From positions 595 to 64,594 of the forward strand of contig NZ_BMPP01000006.1 in the NCBI RefSeq assembly GCF_014647655.1: a stretch of 64,000 bases of DNA. Reading direction: 5' to 3'. Positions 12,328 to 24,160 of the stretch are shown here, in pieces; positions within the stretch are counted from its first letter, which is position 1, and every line of letters begins with the position of its first letter. The notes under the pieces were generated by a model. That model was not told where the DNA came from, did no database searches, and saw only the letters and a list, made by a program, of their open reading frames with translations. The stretch is from Deinococcus malanensis (GTDB lineage Bacteria > Deinococcota > Deinococci > Deinococcales > Deinococcaceae). The translations under genes and the position numbers were made by a program.

Positions 12328-13233
12328 TTACAGCTGCCGGAAATCAATATTGAAGGTGTCACACTTGTTGGCGTCACCCGATTCATAGCCGCGCATGAAC
12401 CAGTTGACGCGCTGCTGGCTTGATCCGTGGGTGAAGGAGTCCGGGACCACGTAACCCTGCGACTGCCTCTGCAGATTGTCGTCGCCGATCGCCTCGGCCG
12501 TCCGGACCGCTTCCTGCACGTCCTCGGTGGTGATGTTGGCCTGCGACTGCACGCGGTTGCCCCACACCCCCGCGAAACAGTCGGCCTGCAACTCCAGACG
12601 CACTCCGTAGCTGTTCTGCTCCGCCTCGCTGCGGGCAGAGCGCTGCTGGCGCTCGACCTGATCTGCGATTCCCAGTTCATTCTGGATATGGTGCCCGACC
12701 TCGTGGGCAATCACATAGGCATAGGCAAAATCACCGCCGCCACCCAGCCGACGCTGCATGGTCTGAAAGAAACTGGTATCGATGTAGATCTTGTTGTCCA
12801 GTGGGCAATAAAAGGGACCCACCGCGCTGCTGGCCTGCCCGCAGCCGGACCGGGTCCCCTGGGTGAAGAGTTGCAGGGTCGGGCGCGTATACGCCCGGCC
12901 GGCCTGCTGAAATATGCCTCCCCACACCTGGTTGGTGCTGCCCAGAATGCGGTCTACGAACTCGTAGTCTTCATCGGTGGCCGGCTGGCCCTGACTTCCA
13001 GCCTGAGTCGGGGTTCCCTGAGTCTGGGTTTGCTGGGTCTGGGTTTGCTGGGTCTGGGGAGACGTGGAACCGCCCCCCAGAATCACGCTGGGGTCGATGC
13101 CAAAGAACATGGCGATGAGCGTGATGATGAGGCCGCCGATGCCACCGACCGCCATCCCCCCGCCGGGTAGACCGCCCGCACCACGGCGATCCTCGATTCC
13201 GCCCCCACTGCCAGGAAGATTTCTCCAATCCAT
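12328..13233 (-). CDS. ypfJ: Neutral zinc metallopeptidase, YpfJ family
   Basis: 301 residues from ATG 13233. Starts [18 protein letters not shown], typical of the family; one membrane segment (about 30-52), a low-complexity T/Q-rich linker ([14 protein letters not shown]), then the catalytic domain with [12 protein letters not shown] and the later [11 protein letters not shown] (third ligand). Active site outside the membrane. A start 8 codons upstream is possible, but the AAGGAG site lies inside that extension and is correctly spaced for 13233. Confidence 0.92.
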   Translation of the reverse strand: MDWRNLPGSGGGIEDRRGAGGLPGGGMAVGGIGGLIITLIAMFFGIDPSVILGGGSTSPQTQQTQTQQTQTQGTPTQAGSQGQPATDEDYEFVDRILGSTNQVWGGIFQQAGRAYTRPTLQLFTQGTRSGCGQASSAVGPFYCPLDNKIYIDTSFFQTMQRRLGGGGDFAYAYVIAHEVGHHIQNELGIADQVERQQRSARSEAEQNSYGVRLELQADCFAGVWGNRVQSQANITTEDVQEAVRTAEAIGDDNLQRQSQGYVVPDSFTHGSSQQRVNWFMRGYESGDANKCDTFNIDFRQL

Positions 13234-13417
13234 AGGTTGCCTGTCTCCTTCGTTCATGCTCGGCCCGTGCGCAGTACTGCGGGTGGCCGGCTACATCACG
13301 CTTGATCTGCAGGCATTCTAGAACTGGAGCCTGAAAGCGGCCCTGACGCATTTCTTTAGGGTCTGTTCCGCAGGGCGAACCTGCTCGCGTCTGTAGTTAC
13401 AGAACTGTGGGCCGGCT

Positions 13418-14527
13418 TCAGGAGACCGGACGCGCAGGCTGGGTCACCTGAATCCGGGCCCGCTCGCCTTCGGCGCGGATCAGACCAGTGGTGTCGTGCA
13501 CCAGTAGTTCCTGGGTACCAGCAGCGGCAAGCCGCACGGTATAGGTGGCATCCCGGCCACGGAACTCGCGGGCCACGACCGTGACTTCGGCCCCGGCCAG
13601 GTCTTCGGTAAAAGCCAGATGCTCAGGGCGCACGCTGACCAGCACCGGTCCGCTGGCGGCCTCGACCAGCGGCACGATGCCCAGGGCGGTGCGCGCCATG
13701 AAGCGGTCGGCCGTCCCACTGAGCAGATTGCTGCGCCCCAGGAAGTTGGCCACGAAAGCCGTGGCCGGACGGGTATAGACCTCGGCCGGTGTGCCGATCT
13801 GCTCGGCCTTTCCGCTGCGCATCAGCACCAGGCGGTCACTGAAGGCCAGGGCCTCTTCCTGATCATGCGTGACCAGAATCGCGGTGGTGCCGCTCTGGCG
13901 CAGGATGCCCCGCACTTCCTGGCGGGTGGAATGGCGGAGTTGGGCGTCCAGATTGGAAAAGGGTTCGTCCAGCAGCAGCAGAGCTGGGCGAGGCGCCAGC
14001 GCGCGGGCCAGTGCCACCCGCTGCTGCTGCCCACCGGACAGCTGATGCGGCATACGTGTTTCGAACACCGTGAGGCCCACCAGCGCCAGCGTCTCGCGGG
14101 CGCGGGGCAGGCGCTGCGCCCGCGGCAGATGCTGCAACCCGAACAGCACATTGCCCAGCACACTCAGGTGAGGAAACAGCGCGTAGTCCTGAAAAACCAA
14201 CCCCACCCCACGCCGCTCGGGCGGTACGAAGGGGACGCTCATGTCCCGCCCCCCGATGCTGATGGTTCCGCTATCCGGGCGTTCCAGCCCTGCGATCAGA
14301 CGCAGGGTCGTGGTTTTGCCACATCCTGACGGACCCAGCAGGGTCAGCAGTTCCCCCGGCCGTGCGGTCAGCGACAGCTGGTCCACCACTGGCGGAAGGC
14401 CCGGTGCATAGCGTTTGGTGAGATGCTGAAGGTCCAGGGGGACAGCAGCTGGCGTGGGGGTGCGGGCCAGCATCGAGCCAGGCTCCTTGACAGAACGGGG
14501 GCTTGCTGGAAGGGGCTGGACAGTCAT
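13418..14527 (-). CDS. fbpC: Iron(III) ABC transporter ATP-binding protein
   Basis: 369 residues. Walker A GPSGCGKTT near 68-76, signature LSGGQQQRVALARAL, Walker B LLLLDEPFSN and the switch His in VTHDQ; the C-terminal 110 residues form a TOBE/OB-like regulatory domain (VSVRPEHLAF). It powers the permease encoded by the overlapping upstream gene (4-base overlap). The gene order SBP-permease-ATPase and the substrate-binding protein type point to ferric iron. An alternative start at the internal MLARTPTP, about 18 codons in, is equally possible. Confidence 0.92.
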   Translation of the reverse strand: MTVQPLPASPRSVKEPGSMLARTPTPAAVPLDLQHLTKRYAPGLPPVVDQLSLTARPGELLTLLGPSGCGKTTTLRLIAGLERPDSGTISIGGRDMSVPFVPPERRGVGLVFQDYALFPHLSVLGNVLFGLQHLPRAQRLPRARETLALVGLTVFETRMPHQLSGGQQQRVALARALAPRPALLLLDEPFSNLDAQLRHSTRQEVRGILRQSGTTAILVTHDQEEALAFSDRLVLMRSGKAEQIGTPAEVYTRPATAFVANFLGRSNLLSGTADRFMARTALGIVPLVEAASGPVLVSVRPEHLAFTEDLAGAEVTVVAREFRGRDATYTVRLAAAGTQELLVHDTTGLIRAEGERARIQVTQPARPVS

Positions 14528-16143
14528 GGGCGGCCTCGGGGGGAATCGGCGGGCCCGGCGCTGGAACCCGGGCGGCGAGGATGGTCACGGCGCAGGATCA
14601 GCAGGGTCAGCAGTGCCCCACTGACCGCCAGAGCCAGGGCGTAGGGCGCAGCGCTGGCATACTGCGCCTCTTCGGTATAGGTCCAGACGTTGCGGGCCAG
14701 CGTCTCAAAGCCAATGGGGCTGAGCAGCAGGGTCAGCGGCAGCTCCTTGAGCACGCTGAGAAACACGAACGCAGCGCTGACCAGCAGGCCCGGACGGATC
14801 AGCGGCAGCGTCACGCGGGTCAGGGTACGCCCGGCACTGAGCCCCAGGACACGGGCCGCTTCCTCCAGCCGGGGTGTCGCCGTGTTCAGACTGCTGCGCA
14901 GAGGCCCCACGGCCTCGGCCACGAAATGCAGGGTATAGGCGGCAATCAGAAGAGGAAGCGTCTGGTAAAGCGGGGGGGCAACCTGGAGGGAAAAGAACAC
15001 CAGCGCCAGCGCGAAGGCCAGCGGCGGAGTCGCGTAGCCCAGGTAAGCGGCCCGTTCGGTCACGCGCGCCCAGCGCCCCCGGTAGCGGCTGCCGATATAG
15101 GCCAGTGGAAAGGCCAGAACGGTGGTGGTCAGCGCGGCCACCGCCGCCGCACCCAGAGCCGTGCGCGCCGCTTCCCACAAGCCGGCCCAGGCAAACGGAC
15201 TCGTTTCCAGGCGCATCCAGTACAGGATGGTGCCCAGCGGCACGACCAGCGCCGCGCCGGCCAGCGTGCCGGCAAAAATCCATGCCAGCGGCGTCATGCG
15301 TCCCAGCCGGACCCGGCGGGGTTCCCTGGCACCGCCTGGAGATACCCGTGACACATGCAGATTGCGCATCAGCCTGGCTTCCAGCCAAAGCGCCGCCGCC
15401 GTCACCAGCAGCAGCAGCAGGGCCAGCCACGCGGAGTACACCCGGTCATAAGCTGCGGTGTATTGCTGATAGATAGCGGCGCTGAAGGTCGGATACCGCA
15501 TCAGGCTCACCACGCCGAAGTCTCCCAGGACATGCAGGGCAATCAACAGGGCCCCCGACAGCCACGCCGGCCGCAGGTAGGGCAGAGTCACCATCCGGAA
15601 GGTCTGTGTGGACGTCCGTCCCAGCAGCCGGGCCGCGTCTTCCAGAGCAGGGTCCTGGGCGCGCAGGGCAGCGTGCAGGTTGAGAAACAGGTAGGGAAAG
15701 GTAAACAGCGTCAGCACCCCCAGGGCGCCCCAGAAGCCACTGGGCCCGGGCCAGGCCAGACCCAGCAGGGTATCCAGGGCGCCACCCGGCCCACTCGCAG
15801 CGATCAGGGCGTAGGCTCCCACATAACCGGGAATAGCCAGCGGCAGCACACCCAGCAGCAACAGCACCGACCGGGGGCGGAAATCACTGCGGGCGCTCAG
15901 GAAAGCCAGGGGTAGCGCCACCAGTGTGGTGGTGACCAGCACGGCAGCCGTCAGCAGCACCGTGTTGCCAAGCAACTGCAGATTGCGCCAGCGAAAGACG
16001 ATCTCACGCAGTTCGGTCCATTCGGCGCCCAGGGCCCGCAGGGCCAGATAGGACAGCGGCAGCAGGACGCCCAGCACGGTCAGCACGGCAGGCAGCAGCA
16101 GAGCCAGAGGGGGACGGCGATAAGTCATAGAAGGTACGGGCAC
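14524..16143 (-). CDS. fbpB: Iron(III) ABC transporter permease, fused double domain
   Basis: 539 residues with about twelve membrane segments and two BPD-type permease domains in one chain, each with an EAA-like loop (EDAARLLGRTSTQTF and EEAARVLGLSAGRTL). This fused form is normal for FbpB/SfuB/CysTW-type importers. It forms the channel for iron delivered by FbpA. Start is GTG at 16143; ATG 16128 five codons in is an alternative, and neither has a clear ribosome-binding site. A terminator-like hairpin separates it from fbpA. Confidence 0.92.
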   Translation of the reverse strand: MPVPSMTYRRPPLALLLPAVLTVLGVLLPLSYLALRALGAEWTELREIVFRWRNLQLLGNTVLLTAAVLVTTTLVALPLAFLSARSDFRPRSVLLLLGVLPLAIPGYVGAYALIAASGPGGALDTLLGLAWPGPSGFWGALGVLTLFTFPYLFLNLHAALRAQDPALEDAARLLGRTSTQTFRMVTLPYLRPAWLSGALLIALHVLGDFGVVSLMRYPTFSAAIYQQYTAAYDRVYSAWLALLLLLVTAAALWLEARLMRNLHVSRVSPGGAREPRRVRLGRMTPLAWIFAGTLAGAALVVPLGTILYWMRLETSPFAWAGLWEAARTALGAAAVAALTTTVLAFPLAYIGSRYRGRWARVTERAAYLGYATPPLAFALALVFFSLQVAPPLYQTLPLLIAAYTLHFVAEAVGPLRSSLNTATPRLEEAARVLGLSAGRTLTRVTLPLIRPGLLVSAAFVFLSVLKELPLTLLLSPIGFETLARNVWTYTEEAQYASAAPYALALAVSGALLTLLILRRDHPRRPGSSAGPADSPRGRP

Positions 16144-16210
16144 CGGGGCCCGGAACCCTGGAAAGTTATCACAGCGAATTACTCAGGATTGAAGGGACAG
16201 ATGCCATGAG

Positions 16211-16232
16211 AAAACCCCCGGAGAACCGGGGG
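16211..16232 (-). terminator. Intercistronic terminator/attenuator after fbpA
   Basis: Minus strand CCCCCGG-TTCT-CCGGGGG (7-bp perfect stem) followed by TTTTC, between fbpA and fbpB. Partial termination would give more binding protein than transporter. Confidence 0.75.
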
Positions 16233-16251
16233 CGACCAGAATGGAAAGGCG

Positions 16252-17250
16252 TCAGAGCAGGCCGGCATCACGCAGCAACTTCTGCGCTTTTTCGATGTTC
16301 TTGGGCAGCACGGTAGGATCGATGCGGGGGCTGCGCTTGACCACGTCGCTGTAGGGCAGCATGGTGGTGGGCTGCAGGGTCGAGGCGATCACCGGGTACT
16401 CGAAGTTCACGCTCAGGAAGAAGTTCTGGGCGTCCTTGCCAGTCAGGGTGGTCAGGAAGCGGTTGGCGTTCGAGCGGTTCTTGGCCGTCTTGAGCACCCC
16501 GGCGCCGGTCGCATTGCCCAGGTTGCCGATATCCCCATTTTTGAAGAAGTAGGTGTCGATAGGGTAGCTCAGGCGGTTGACACGCTGGATGTAGTAGTGG
16601 TTGGTCAGCGCCACGTCGATCTCGCCGGCACGCATGGCTTCGAGCATGCCCACATTGCTGGACTTGTAGTCCTTGGGTTGCAGGGCCTTCATGCCCTCGA
16701 TCCACTGGCGGGTGGTGGCCTCGCCGTGCTTGGCGATCATGGCGGCCAGGAAATCCTGGAAGCTGGAGTAGCTGACCGTCCAGCCGATGCGGCCTTTCAG
16801 GCTGGTCATCTTGGGCAGGTCCAGCACGCTGTCCGGCAGCTGGTCAGGCTTGATCTTGCCGGTGTTGTACGCCAGTACCCGGAAGCGCACGGTGGTGGGC
16901 AGCCAGCTGCGGGTGTCGGGCAGGTAGTCGTCACTCACGGTGCGGGTCAGGGCGGTGCCGAGCTTGCTGAAGCGGCCCTCGGCAGCCAGTTCGCCCAGTG
17001 CACCCACACCGTTCCCCCAGTAGATATCGGCTGGGCTGCGGCTGCCTTCTTCGCGCAGGGCAGCAACCAGCTGAGCGTCGGTGCCGTAGCGGACATTAAC
17101 CTTGATGCCAGTCTGGCGCTCGAACTGCTGAACGATAGGATCGACAAAAGTCTTGGCACGGCCTGTGTAGATGGTCAGCGAGCCCTTGGTCTGGGCCAAG
17201 GAGGTGCCTGCGAGAAGAAGAGCGGTCAGTGCGGTCACGGTCCGAATCAT
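16252..17250 (-). CDS. fbpA: Iron(III) ABC transporter substrate-binding protein
   Basis: 332 residues with a signal peptide (MIRTVTALTALLLAGTSLAQ, cleavage after AQ). Transferrin-fold binding protein of the FbpA/FutA group: SLTIYTGRAKTFVDPI at the mature N-terminus and the tandem tyrosines in TNHYYIQRV that ligate ferric iron. It captures Fe(III) outside the membrane for FbpB-FbpC. Its own promoter is at 17263-17291; no confident iron-regulator operator could be named by eye. Confidence 0.93.
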   Translation of the reverse strand: MIRTVTALTALLLAGTSLAQTKGSLTIYTGRAKTFVDPIVQQFERQTGIKVNVRYGTDAQLVAALREEGSRSPADIYWGNGVGALGELAAEGRFSKLGTALTRTVSDDYLPDTRSWLPTTVRFRVLAYNTGKIKPDQLPDSVLDLPKMTSLKGRIGWTVSYSSFQDFLAAMIAKHGEATTRQWIEGMKALQPKDYKSSNVGMLEAMRAGEIDVALTNHYYIQRVNRLSYPIDTYFFKNGDIGNLGNATGAGVLKTAKNRSNANRFLTTLTGKDAQNFFLSVNFEYPVIASTLQPTTMLPYSDVVKRSPRIDPTVLPKNIEKAQKLLRDAGLL

Positions 17251-17262
17251 GCGGTAATCCTA

Positions 17263-17291
17263 AGTAAACCGCTCAGATTAATAAGGGTCAA
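17263..17291 (-). promoter_or_regulatory. Promoter of the iron ABC operon
   Basis: Minus strand TTGACC (17286-17291), 17-base spacer, TTTACT (17263-17268). The spacer is AT-rich (TTATTAATCT), where a metal-responsive repressor might bind. Confidence 0.6.
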
Positions 17292-17328
17292 ACGTCCCCC
17301 GTGGATTTAGAACCATATGACCCGTCTT

Positions 17329-18352
<1,024 letters not shown>

Positions 18353-18599
18353 CGCAGTATTCCATGCCCTGAGGCTCACGTCACAGCAATGCACAGCCTT
18401 TACACAAGAGCCGCATAAGGCTCAGTTGCGGATCGTGCGGATCACGCTCCTGCTGCGCCCAGCGGCCATAAAGGGGAGACGGTTCACATCCTGTCCAGAT
18501 ATGTGAGCTATTATGCTTAACGTTATCCACAACAGGTGCCGGTCTCGTGACGCTGTCAACAGCCCACCAGATCCGCACTTCAGCACTACCAGGAGGCCT

Positions 18600-20309
18600 A
18601 TGAAGAAAATTGCAATCCTCAGTACTCTGCTCGTGACCAGCATGGCATTCGCCGTGGCGCCCAAGGACACCCTGGTGATCCAGCGCAGCGCGGACATCCC
18701 CACCATGGATCCTGGCGTGGTGTACGATACTGCCTCTTCTGAGGTCGTCGACCAGATGTACGAGACCCTGCTGACCTACAGCGGCAGCAGCCTGACCAAG
18801 CTTGAGCCCCTGCTGGCCACCAAGTGGGCTATCAGCAACGGTGGCAAGACCTACACCTTCGACCTGCGCAAGAACGTCAAGTTCCACAGCGGCGCCACCA
18901 TGACCTGCGCCGACGCTGAGTACACCTTCGAGCGCAACCTGGTGACCAACAGCGCCGAGTCCGGCAACTGGTTTATCGCCGAGAGCCTCACCGGCGTCCA
19001 GGGCAATGCCAACGACGAGAAGAGCGTGACCTGGGCCGTGATCGACAAGGCCGTGGAGTGCAACAACAACGGTCAGCTGGTCTTCAACCTGCCCAAGGTT
19101 GACCCCGCGTTCCTGGCCAAGCTGGCTTACACCGGCCAGGCCATCGTGGAGAAGAAGTACGCTGCCGGCCTGGGCGAGTGGAGCGGCACCGAGAAGGACT
19201 GGAAAACCTGGGTGGGCAAGGACCTGACCGGCAGCAACCTCAGCAAGAAGCCCAACGGTACCGGCCCCTACAAGTTCGTGCGTGCTGATGCCAACACCTT
19301 CCTGGCCACCGCGTTCGAAGGCTACTGGGGCAAGAAGCCGGCCATCAAGAATGTCATCAGGCAGAAGGTACCCGAGCTGGCAGCCCGTCAGCAGGCTTTC
19401 CTGCGTGGCGACGCCGACTTCATCGAAGGTGGCGGCCGTAGCGTGGACGAAGCCCAGATCAAGGGCAAGCCCGGCGTTACCTGGATCGACAACCTCCCCA
19501 ACACCGTCGCCAGCGCCATCTTCATGAACGAGAAGATCAATCCCAGCGGTGGCCTGCTGGGAAGCGGCAAGCTGGACGGCAAGGGCATTCCTTCCAACTT
19601 CTTCACTGACGTGAACGTCCGCCGCGGCTTCAGCTACGCCTTCAACTACCAGCAGTTCATCCAGGATGTCCAGAAGGGCAAGGGCAAGCAGCGCACCATG
19701 CTTCTGCCGGACATCTTCCCGGGCTATGACACAAAGGTGAAGACCTACACCTACGCTCCTGCAAAAGCAACGGCAGCCTTTAAGAGGGCCTTTGGTGGCG
19801 AGGTCTGGAAGAACGGCTTTACCCTGACAGCCAACTACCGCGCTGGCAGTGTGCCTTCACAGACCGCGATGGAAATTCTGAAGCGTAACGTTGAAGCCCT
19901 TAACCCCAAATTCAAGGTAAATCTGCAGCCGAAGCAATGGAGCGAAATGCTCGCCGCGTCCAAGAAGGGCGAGGAAGCCATGATGCTGATGGGCTGGGCG
20001 CCTGACTACGCCGACCCTGACAACTTCATGTACACCTTCTACGCGTCCGACGGCTACTACAGCCCCCGCGCCAACTGGAAGGACGCCAGCGTGGACAAGT
20101 GGCTCAAGCAGGCCCGCAGCACGGTCAACACCGCGCAGCGCAACCGCCTGTACAGCTTGGTTGGGAACCGTGCCTACGAGCAGGCTCCGTTCATCCTGGT
20201 TCCCGGCGGCATCGATTTCATGTACTTCCGCAGCAACATCAAGGGCATCAGCACCCAGACCTACAATCCTATGATCTCCACGCGTTGGGCTGACCTCAGC
20301 AAGAACTGA
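18600..20309 (+). CDS. Peptide-type ABC transporter substrate-binding protein
   Basis: 569 residues, family 5 extracellular solute-binding protein. The start at ATG 18600 is set by AGGAGG just before it and by the signal peptide [18 protein letters not shown]; the longer frame upstream adds 29 residues without a signal. Typical segments: [22 protein letters not shown] at the mature N-terminus, [20 protein letters not shown] and GTGPYKFV. It binds oligo- or dipeptides, or another substrate of this broad family. A hairpin follows, then two permease genes. A TATTAT/TATGCT element near 18509-18517 may be its -10. Confidence 0.92.
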   Translation: MKKIAILSTLLVTSMAFAVAPKDTLVIQRSADIPTMDPGVVYDTASSEVVDQMYETLLTYSGSSLTKLEPLLATKWAISNGGKTYTFDLRKNVKFHSGATMTCADAEYTFERNLVTNSAESGNWFIAESLTGVQGNANDEKSVTWAVIDKAVECNNNGQLVFNLPKVDPAFLAKLAYTGQAIVEKKYAAGLGEWSGTEKDWKTWVGKDLTGSNLSKKPNGTGPYKFVRADANTFLATAFEGYWGKKPAIKNVIRQKVPELAARQQAFLRGDADFIEGGGRSVDEAQIKGKPGVTWIDNLPNTVASAIFMNEKINPSGGLLGSGKLDGKGIPSNFFTDVNVRRGFSYAFNYQQFIQDVQKGKGKQRTMLLPDIFPGYDTKVKTYTYAPAKATAAFKRAFGGEVWKNGFTLTANYRAGSVPSQTAMEILKRNVEALNPKFKVNLQPKQWSEMLAASKKGEEAMMLMGWAPDYADPDNFMYTFYASDGYYSPRANWKDASVDKWLKQARSTVNTAQRNRLYSLVGNRAYEQAPFILVPGGIDFMYFRSNIKGISTQTYNPMISTRWADLSKN

Positions 20310-20341
20310 GCTGATACCCTTCCGGAGTCCCGCCTGAGCGG

Positions 20342-20373
20342 GCGGGGTGGCCTTACAGCCACTCCCCCGCTTT
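20342..20373 (+). terminator. Intercistronic hairpin after the binding-protein gene
   Basis: GCGGGGTGGC (20342-20351) pairs with GCCA and CCCCGC (20358-20370, three-base bulge) and is followed by TTT. Likely a partial terminator or mRNA stabiliser that favours the binding protein. Confidence 0.45.
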
Positions 20374-20419
20374 CGCCGTGTTACATGAATTCAGACGTCA
20401 GGTAAGACAAGAGGCCCAT

Positions 20420-21442
20420 ATGCTCAATTTCATCGTCAGGCGACTGATCCAGATTCCGGTGGTCATGCTCGTCCTCTCCCTCATGGTGGTAGGGCTGACT
20501 CAGATGCTCACACCAGAGCAGCGGGCCGCACCATACATCCGCAGTGAACAGCAGGCCGCGCGCCTCGAACAGATTATCGAGGAGCGCGGACTGCGTGATC
20601 CTTTTCCGGTGCAATATGGCCGCTGGTTTTCCAAGACCATTAGCGGCGACCTTGGTTTTTCCAAGGCGAGTGGGAAGGATGTTCTCGACACGATCCGGGA
20701 ACGGCTGCCAGCGACCATCGAGCTGACCATTATCACCGCTATTCCCATTCTGCTGCTCAGCATCTGGCTGGGGACCCTCAGCGCTCTGCACAAGGACAAG
20801 ATGATTGACCAGGTGCTGCGTGTCCTGACCATCATTGCGTACAGCCTGCCCACCTTCGTGCTGGGCATCCTGATGCTGGCCATTTTTTATGCGTATCTGG
20901 GATGGCTCCCGGGGGCGGGGCAGCTGAGTGTCGTCAACCAGTTCGCGGTGGGTGACCTGCGGCGCTACACCGGCATGCTGTCCGTGGACGCCGCTCTGAA
21001 CGGGCGCTGGGACGTGGCCTGGGACGTTATCCGGCACATGTTGCTGCCTGCGGCTACCCTGACCATCGTGTCGAGCGCCAGCATTATCAAGGTCATGCGC
21101 AACAACATGCTCGAAGCCCTGACCAGCGATTACGTGCGTACTGCGCGGGCAAAGGGTCTGGCACCGCGCATCGTGAACAACAAACACGCGCGCCGCAACG
21201 CCCTGCTGAGCATCGTGACGCTGGGCGGCTTCCTGATCATCGGTCTGCTGGGCGGCTCATTGATTACCGAGACCATCTTTGCGTTCCCAGGCATTGGCCA
21301 GTGGGTCGTTCAGGCGGCGCTGCAGATTGACCTGGCAGCGGTGCTGGGCTTTGCCCTGCTTTCGGCTCTGATCGTGGTGGTTGTCAGCACCCTGGTGGAT
21401 ATCCTGTATGGCGTGATCGACCCCCGCGTGAGGTTCGACTGA
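20420..21442 (+). CDS. dppB: Peptide-type ABC transporter permease (DppB-like)
   Basis: 340 residues from ATG 20420 ([15 protein letters not shown]), which has a GAGG site upstream; a GTG start 14 codons earlier is less likely. About six membrane segments; the EAA loop reads [15 protein letters not shown], and GALITETIF-like [17 protein letters not shown] follows. It forms half of the channel with the downstream permease. No DppD/DppF ATPase gene is in the window, so the ATPases must be encoded elsewhere. Confidence 0.93.
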   Translation: MLNFIVRRLIQIPVVMLVLSLMVVGLTQMLTPEQRAAPYIRSEQQAARLEQIIEERGLRDPFPVQYGRWFSKTISGDLGFSKASGKDVLDTIRERLPATIELTIITAIPILLLSIWLGTLSALHKDKMIDQVLRVLTIIAYSLPTFVLGILMLAIFYAYLGWLPGAGQLSVVNQFAVGDLRRYTGMLSVDAALNGRWDVAWDVIRHMLLPAATLTIVSSASIIKVMRNNMLEALTSDYVRTARAKGLAPRIVNNKHARRNALLSIVTLGGFLIIGLLGGSLITETIFAFPGIGQWVVQAALQIDLAAVLGFALLSALIVVVVSTLVDILYGVIDPRVRFD

Positions 21443-21485
21443 TGTTGGCCCCTGATACCTGCGGGACTGCACCCAGGAGAGACGT

Positions 21486-22511
21486 ATGACCACCACCTCC
21501 GCTCCTCTGACCCTGCGCAAGAAAAGCCGTTGGCAGCTGTTCTGGACCAGCCCCGCCATGCGCAAGCTGCGCCGCAACCCACTGGCCATCACCGGCCTGC
21601 TGATCACCCTACTGTTTGGACTTATGGCGCTGTTTGCGCCGCTGATTGCCAAGCCTACCGGTGACTGCCTGCGAGACCTGAACCTCACCAGTGCGAGTCA
21701 GGTCACGAACCCGGCAAATGGTGCTTTCTGGCGCGCGATTCTGGCTCCTCCCGCAAGCTGCTACAAGATGGAACGGGTCAGCTTTGCACAGGAGCCCAAA
21801 CCCGCCAGCGAAATTACCGGCACGTTTGCTCCGTTCGGCACGGTGAACGGCTACAACATCTTTTACGGCCTGATCTGGGGGACCCGTACCGCCCTGAAAA
21901 TGTCGTTCATCATCGTGGCCATCACCCTGACCATCGGCGTGATTATCGGCGCCATCAGCGGCTATTACGGCGGGTGGATCGACAACCTGATCCAGCGCTT
22001 CATTGATGTCCTGTTCGCGCTGCCGCCACTGATTCTGACCGTGGTACTGCTGACCATCCTACGCGCCAAGAATCCCGGCGGTGACCCGACCGGACCCATC
22101 ATTCTGGCGTTCAGTGTGGCCGGCTGGGCAAGCTACGCCAAGATTATCCGTGGTGACGTTCTGCGCACCCGGCAGCTGGAATACGTGGACGCAGCGCGTG
22201 GCCTGGGCGCCCGCGACCCCCGTCTGATCCTGAAGCACGTAGTTCCCAACAGTGTTGCGGCTGTCTTTACCATCGCCGTGCTGGATCTGGCCACGGTTCC
22301 GCTCAGCGTGGCCGCGCTGTCCTTCCTGGGTCTGGGCTTCGAGCCCGGATCCTCGGAGTGGGGCCAGCTGGTGGACTTCTCGCGTGCGTGGCTGAAGCCT
22401 GAGTACTGGTATGCCCTGGCTTACCCGGCCGCCTTCATCATCACGTTCAGCCTGGCCTTCAACCTGTTCGGTGACGGCCTGCGCGACGCGATGGACCCCA
22501 AGAGCCGCTAA
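21486..22511 (+). CDS. dppC: Peptide-type ABC transporter permease (DppC-like)
   Basis: 341 residues. N-terminal cytoplasmic stretch with the OppC-type [22 protein letters not shown], one membrane segment, a periplasmic insert of about 80 residues (40-120) that contains two cysteines, then five more segments with EAA loop [16 protein letters not shown]. The insert is longer than in E. coli DppC. An AGGAGAGACGT site precedes the ATG. Second half of the channel with the preceding gene. Confidence 0.93.
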   Translation: MTTTSAPLTLRKKSRWQLFWTSPAMRKLRRNPLAITGLLITLLFGLMALFAPLIAKPTGDCLRDLNLTSASQVTNPANGAFWRAILAPPASCYKMERVSFAQEPKPASEITGTFAPFGTVNGYNIFYGLIWGTRTALKMSFIIVAITLTIGVIIGAISGYYGGWIDNLIQRFIDVLFALPPLILTVVLLTILRAKNPGGDPTGPIILAFSVAGWASYAKIIRGDVLRTRQLEYVDAARGLGARDPRLILKHVVPNSVAAVFTIAVLDLATVPLSVAALSFLGLGFEPGSSEWGQLVDFSRAWLKPEYWYALAYPAAFIITFSLAFNLFGDGLRDAMDPKSR

Positions 22512-22582
22512 GCCGCCCAGTTCGCCCTTCAACTGCGAGCGCCCGCCGGTCCTGAGGACATGGCAGGCGCTGCGCTGTCTGG

Positions 22583-23053
22583 TTATGTTCCGCTTTCGGA
22601 AGCCCCGGCGTTCTGTGGCCCCCGCACCCAGCCAGGCACCTGTCCGTAACCCAGCAGATAGGCCGCCAGGGCCAGCCCCCACAGCAACAGAAGTCCGCGC
22701 AAATCATGCAGCAGCGCGCACCCCAGCAAGAAAGCGATGCCCGGTGCCGAGGCCCCCTGCATAGCGGCCGTCAGCGCTGCGCGGGTAGGAGGCAGTGCCG
22801 GATCACGCGCCACACGGCCCGCGAGCCAGAACACGGTCCCGGCAAACACGACGCCCAAGCCCGCCAGTCCCAGCAAGGCGCCGACGGGCAGGACGTTGGG
22901 ACGGGTCAGCAGGTACAGGCCGCCAAGCGGCAGACCCGGAACGGCCAGGGCGAGAAAGGCCAGGGTATAGGCGCGGCGGGAAGCACAGATCATGGCGTCG
23001 CGGGTCCCCAGGTGCAGGTCGCGCGAAATGGACTGCAGCACACGGAGATTCAA
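22583..23053 (-). CDS. Small membrane protein of unknown function
   Basis: 156 residues with four to five hydrophobic segments (about 29-50, 56-78, 92-112, 118-140) and an N-terminal soluble stretch [20 protein letters not shown]. No family recognised. Its start overlaps the ygfZ stop by 4 bases, so it is co-translated with that gene; a functional link to YgfZ is possible but unproven. Confidence 0.75.
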   Translation of the reverse strand: MNLRVLQSISRDLHLGTRDAMICASRRAYTLAFLALAVPGLPLGGLYLLTRPNVLPVGALLGLAGLGVVFAGTVFWLAGRVARDPALPPTRAALTAAMQGASAPGIAFLLGCALLHDLRGLLLLWGLALAAYLLGYGQVPGWVRGPQNAGASESGT

Positions 23054-23922
23054 GGTGCCGTCAGGGTCAGCAGCTGAACGGTGGCCGGGCGCTCCCCCAC
23101 CTGCACTTCTGCGCCGTCAGGCAGTTCCTTGCGCAGCCGGGCGAGGCTCAGACCCATGGCATGACGACCCGATTGTCCAACGACCTTGCCTCCGGCACTC
23201 ACCTCAGTGTGGTCGGGGAGGTCCGTCCCCGCCAGGCGGACCAGGTGATACCGCGTGTTTCCACGAGCTTCCAGACGGGCCATGATCTCCTGACCCACGT
23301 AGCAGCCCTTGCGGTAGCTGATGGCAGGCAGCGGCCCGCCCAGGTCCAGCCCCACCTCCTGCGGGAGGACGCCGGTAAAGCCGTCCCCGACAATGTCCGG
23401 AATGCCGGCCCGGACCCGCGCTGCGTCCAGTTCGTCCGGCGAGGTTTTCTGGCCGCCCAGCGCATTCAGCACATCTTCCTCCTGCCGCGCCAGATAATGC
23501 AGGTCCACGCCGGGCGTGCCGCTGCGGTTAACGCGTCCAGCCAGCACGGCAGCGGCGCCAAGATCGAAGCTTTGAGCTGCCGGGCCCTCGGGCTGCCAGC
23601 CCGGGACAGCCTGCTCCCAGACGTGCACGGTACGCAGGGTGTCACTGGTGTCCTCAAGTTCCACCTGATCGAAGATGATGTAGCGTCGGAGCCGGGCGGC
23701 CAGCATCGCTGCCTGACCAGCATCCAGGTGAAGGTAGATGTCCTGTTCGCGGCGGTAGGCGCGGGCAAACTGTTCAATCTGACCCCGCACGTTCAAAAAG
23801 GCACAGGGAACCATACTGGGTGTCGGCGCGCCGCGCAGGTCACCGGTCATCTGGCCGTGGACGAAATCCACACGGTCTGCACCAGTCACACGCAGGCTGG
23901 AAGAAGGCAGGGAGGTCCACAT
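23050..23922 (-). CDS. ygfZ: Folate-binding YgfZ/GcvT-like protein
   Basis: 290 residues from ATG 23922. YgfZ is a tetrahydrofolate-dependent helper in assembly or repair of certain Fe-S enzymes. The signature KGCYVGQE (KGCYxGQE with its redox-active Cys) lies near residues 210-217, and the fold is that of the GcvT T-protein. A start 11 codons upstream exists, but a TACCCT -10 sits 7 bases before 23922. Coupled to a small membrane protein downstream. Confidence 0.92.
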   Translation of the reverse strand: MWTSLPSSSLRVTGADRVDFVHGQMTGDLRGAPTPSMVPCAFLNVRGQIEQFARAYRREQDIYLHLDAGQAAMLAARLRRYIIFDQVELEDTSDTLRTVHVWEQAVPGWQPEGPAAQSFDLGAAAVLAGRVNRSGTPGVDLHYLARQEEDVLNALGGQKTSPDELDAARVRAGIPDIVGDGFTGVLPQEVGLDLGGPLPAISYRKGCYVGQEIMARLEARGNTRYHLVRLAGTDLPDHTEVSAGGKVVGQSGRHAMGLSLARLRKELPDGAEVQVGERPATVQLLTLTAP

Positions 23923-23929
23923 GTCTGTC

Positions 23930-23935
23930 AGGGTA
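23930..23935 (-). promoter_or_regulatory. Leaderless -10 of ygfZ
   Basis: Minus-strand TACCCT, 7 bases before ATG 23922. Confidence 0.6.
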
Positions 23936-24089
23936 CGGGATACACCAACCACCATGTGCGATGCTCGCCCCGAAGTGCTTACGACAACTGAAGCAGGATT
24001 CTACGCTCCAGAGAAGTTTGCCCGGTGCCGCCCTCCTGCCGCCTACAACGTCTCTGCTCCAGCGGCCGCCCAGCTCACGCGATCAGAAT

Positions 24090-24109
24090 GAAGGCTACCG
24101 GTAGCCTTC
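24090..24109. terminator. Perfect 20-base palindrome downstream of hemA
   Basis: GAAGGCTACC is followed directly by its reverse complement GGTAGCCTTC, 51 bases after the hemA stop. It may terminate hemA or be a dimeric protein site; there is no loop beyond the palindrome centre and only a weak T-run. Confidence 0.4.
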
Positions 24110-24160
24110 TCTTCCAGGGACTTCAGTTGCCGGGTTAACTATTTCTCGAACGGCTTGAAT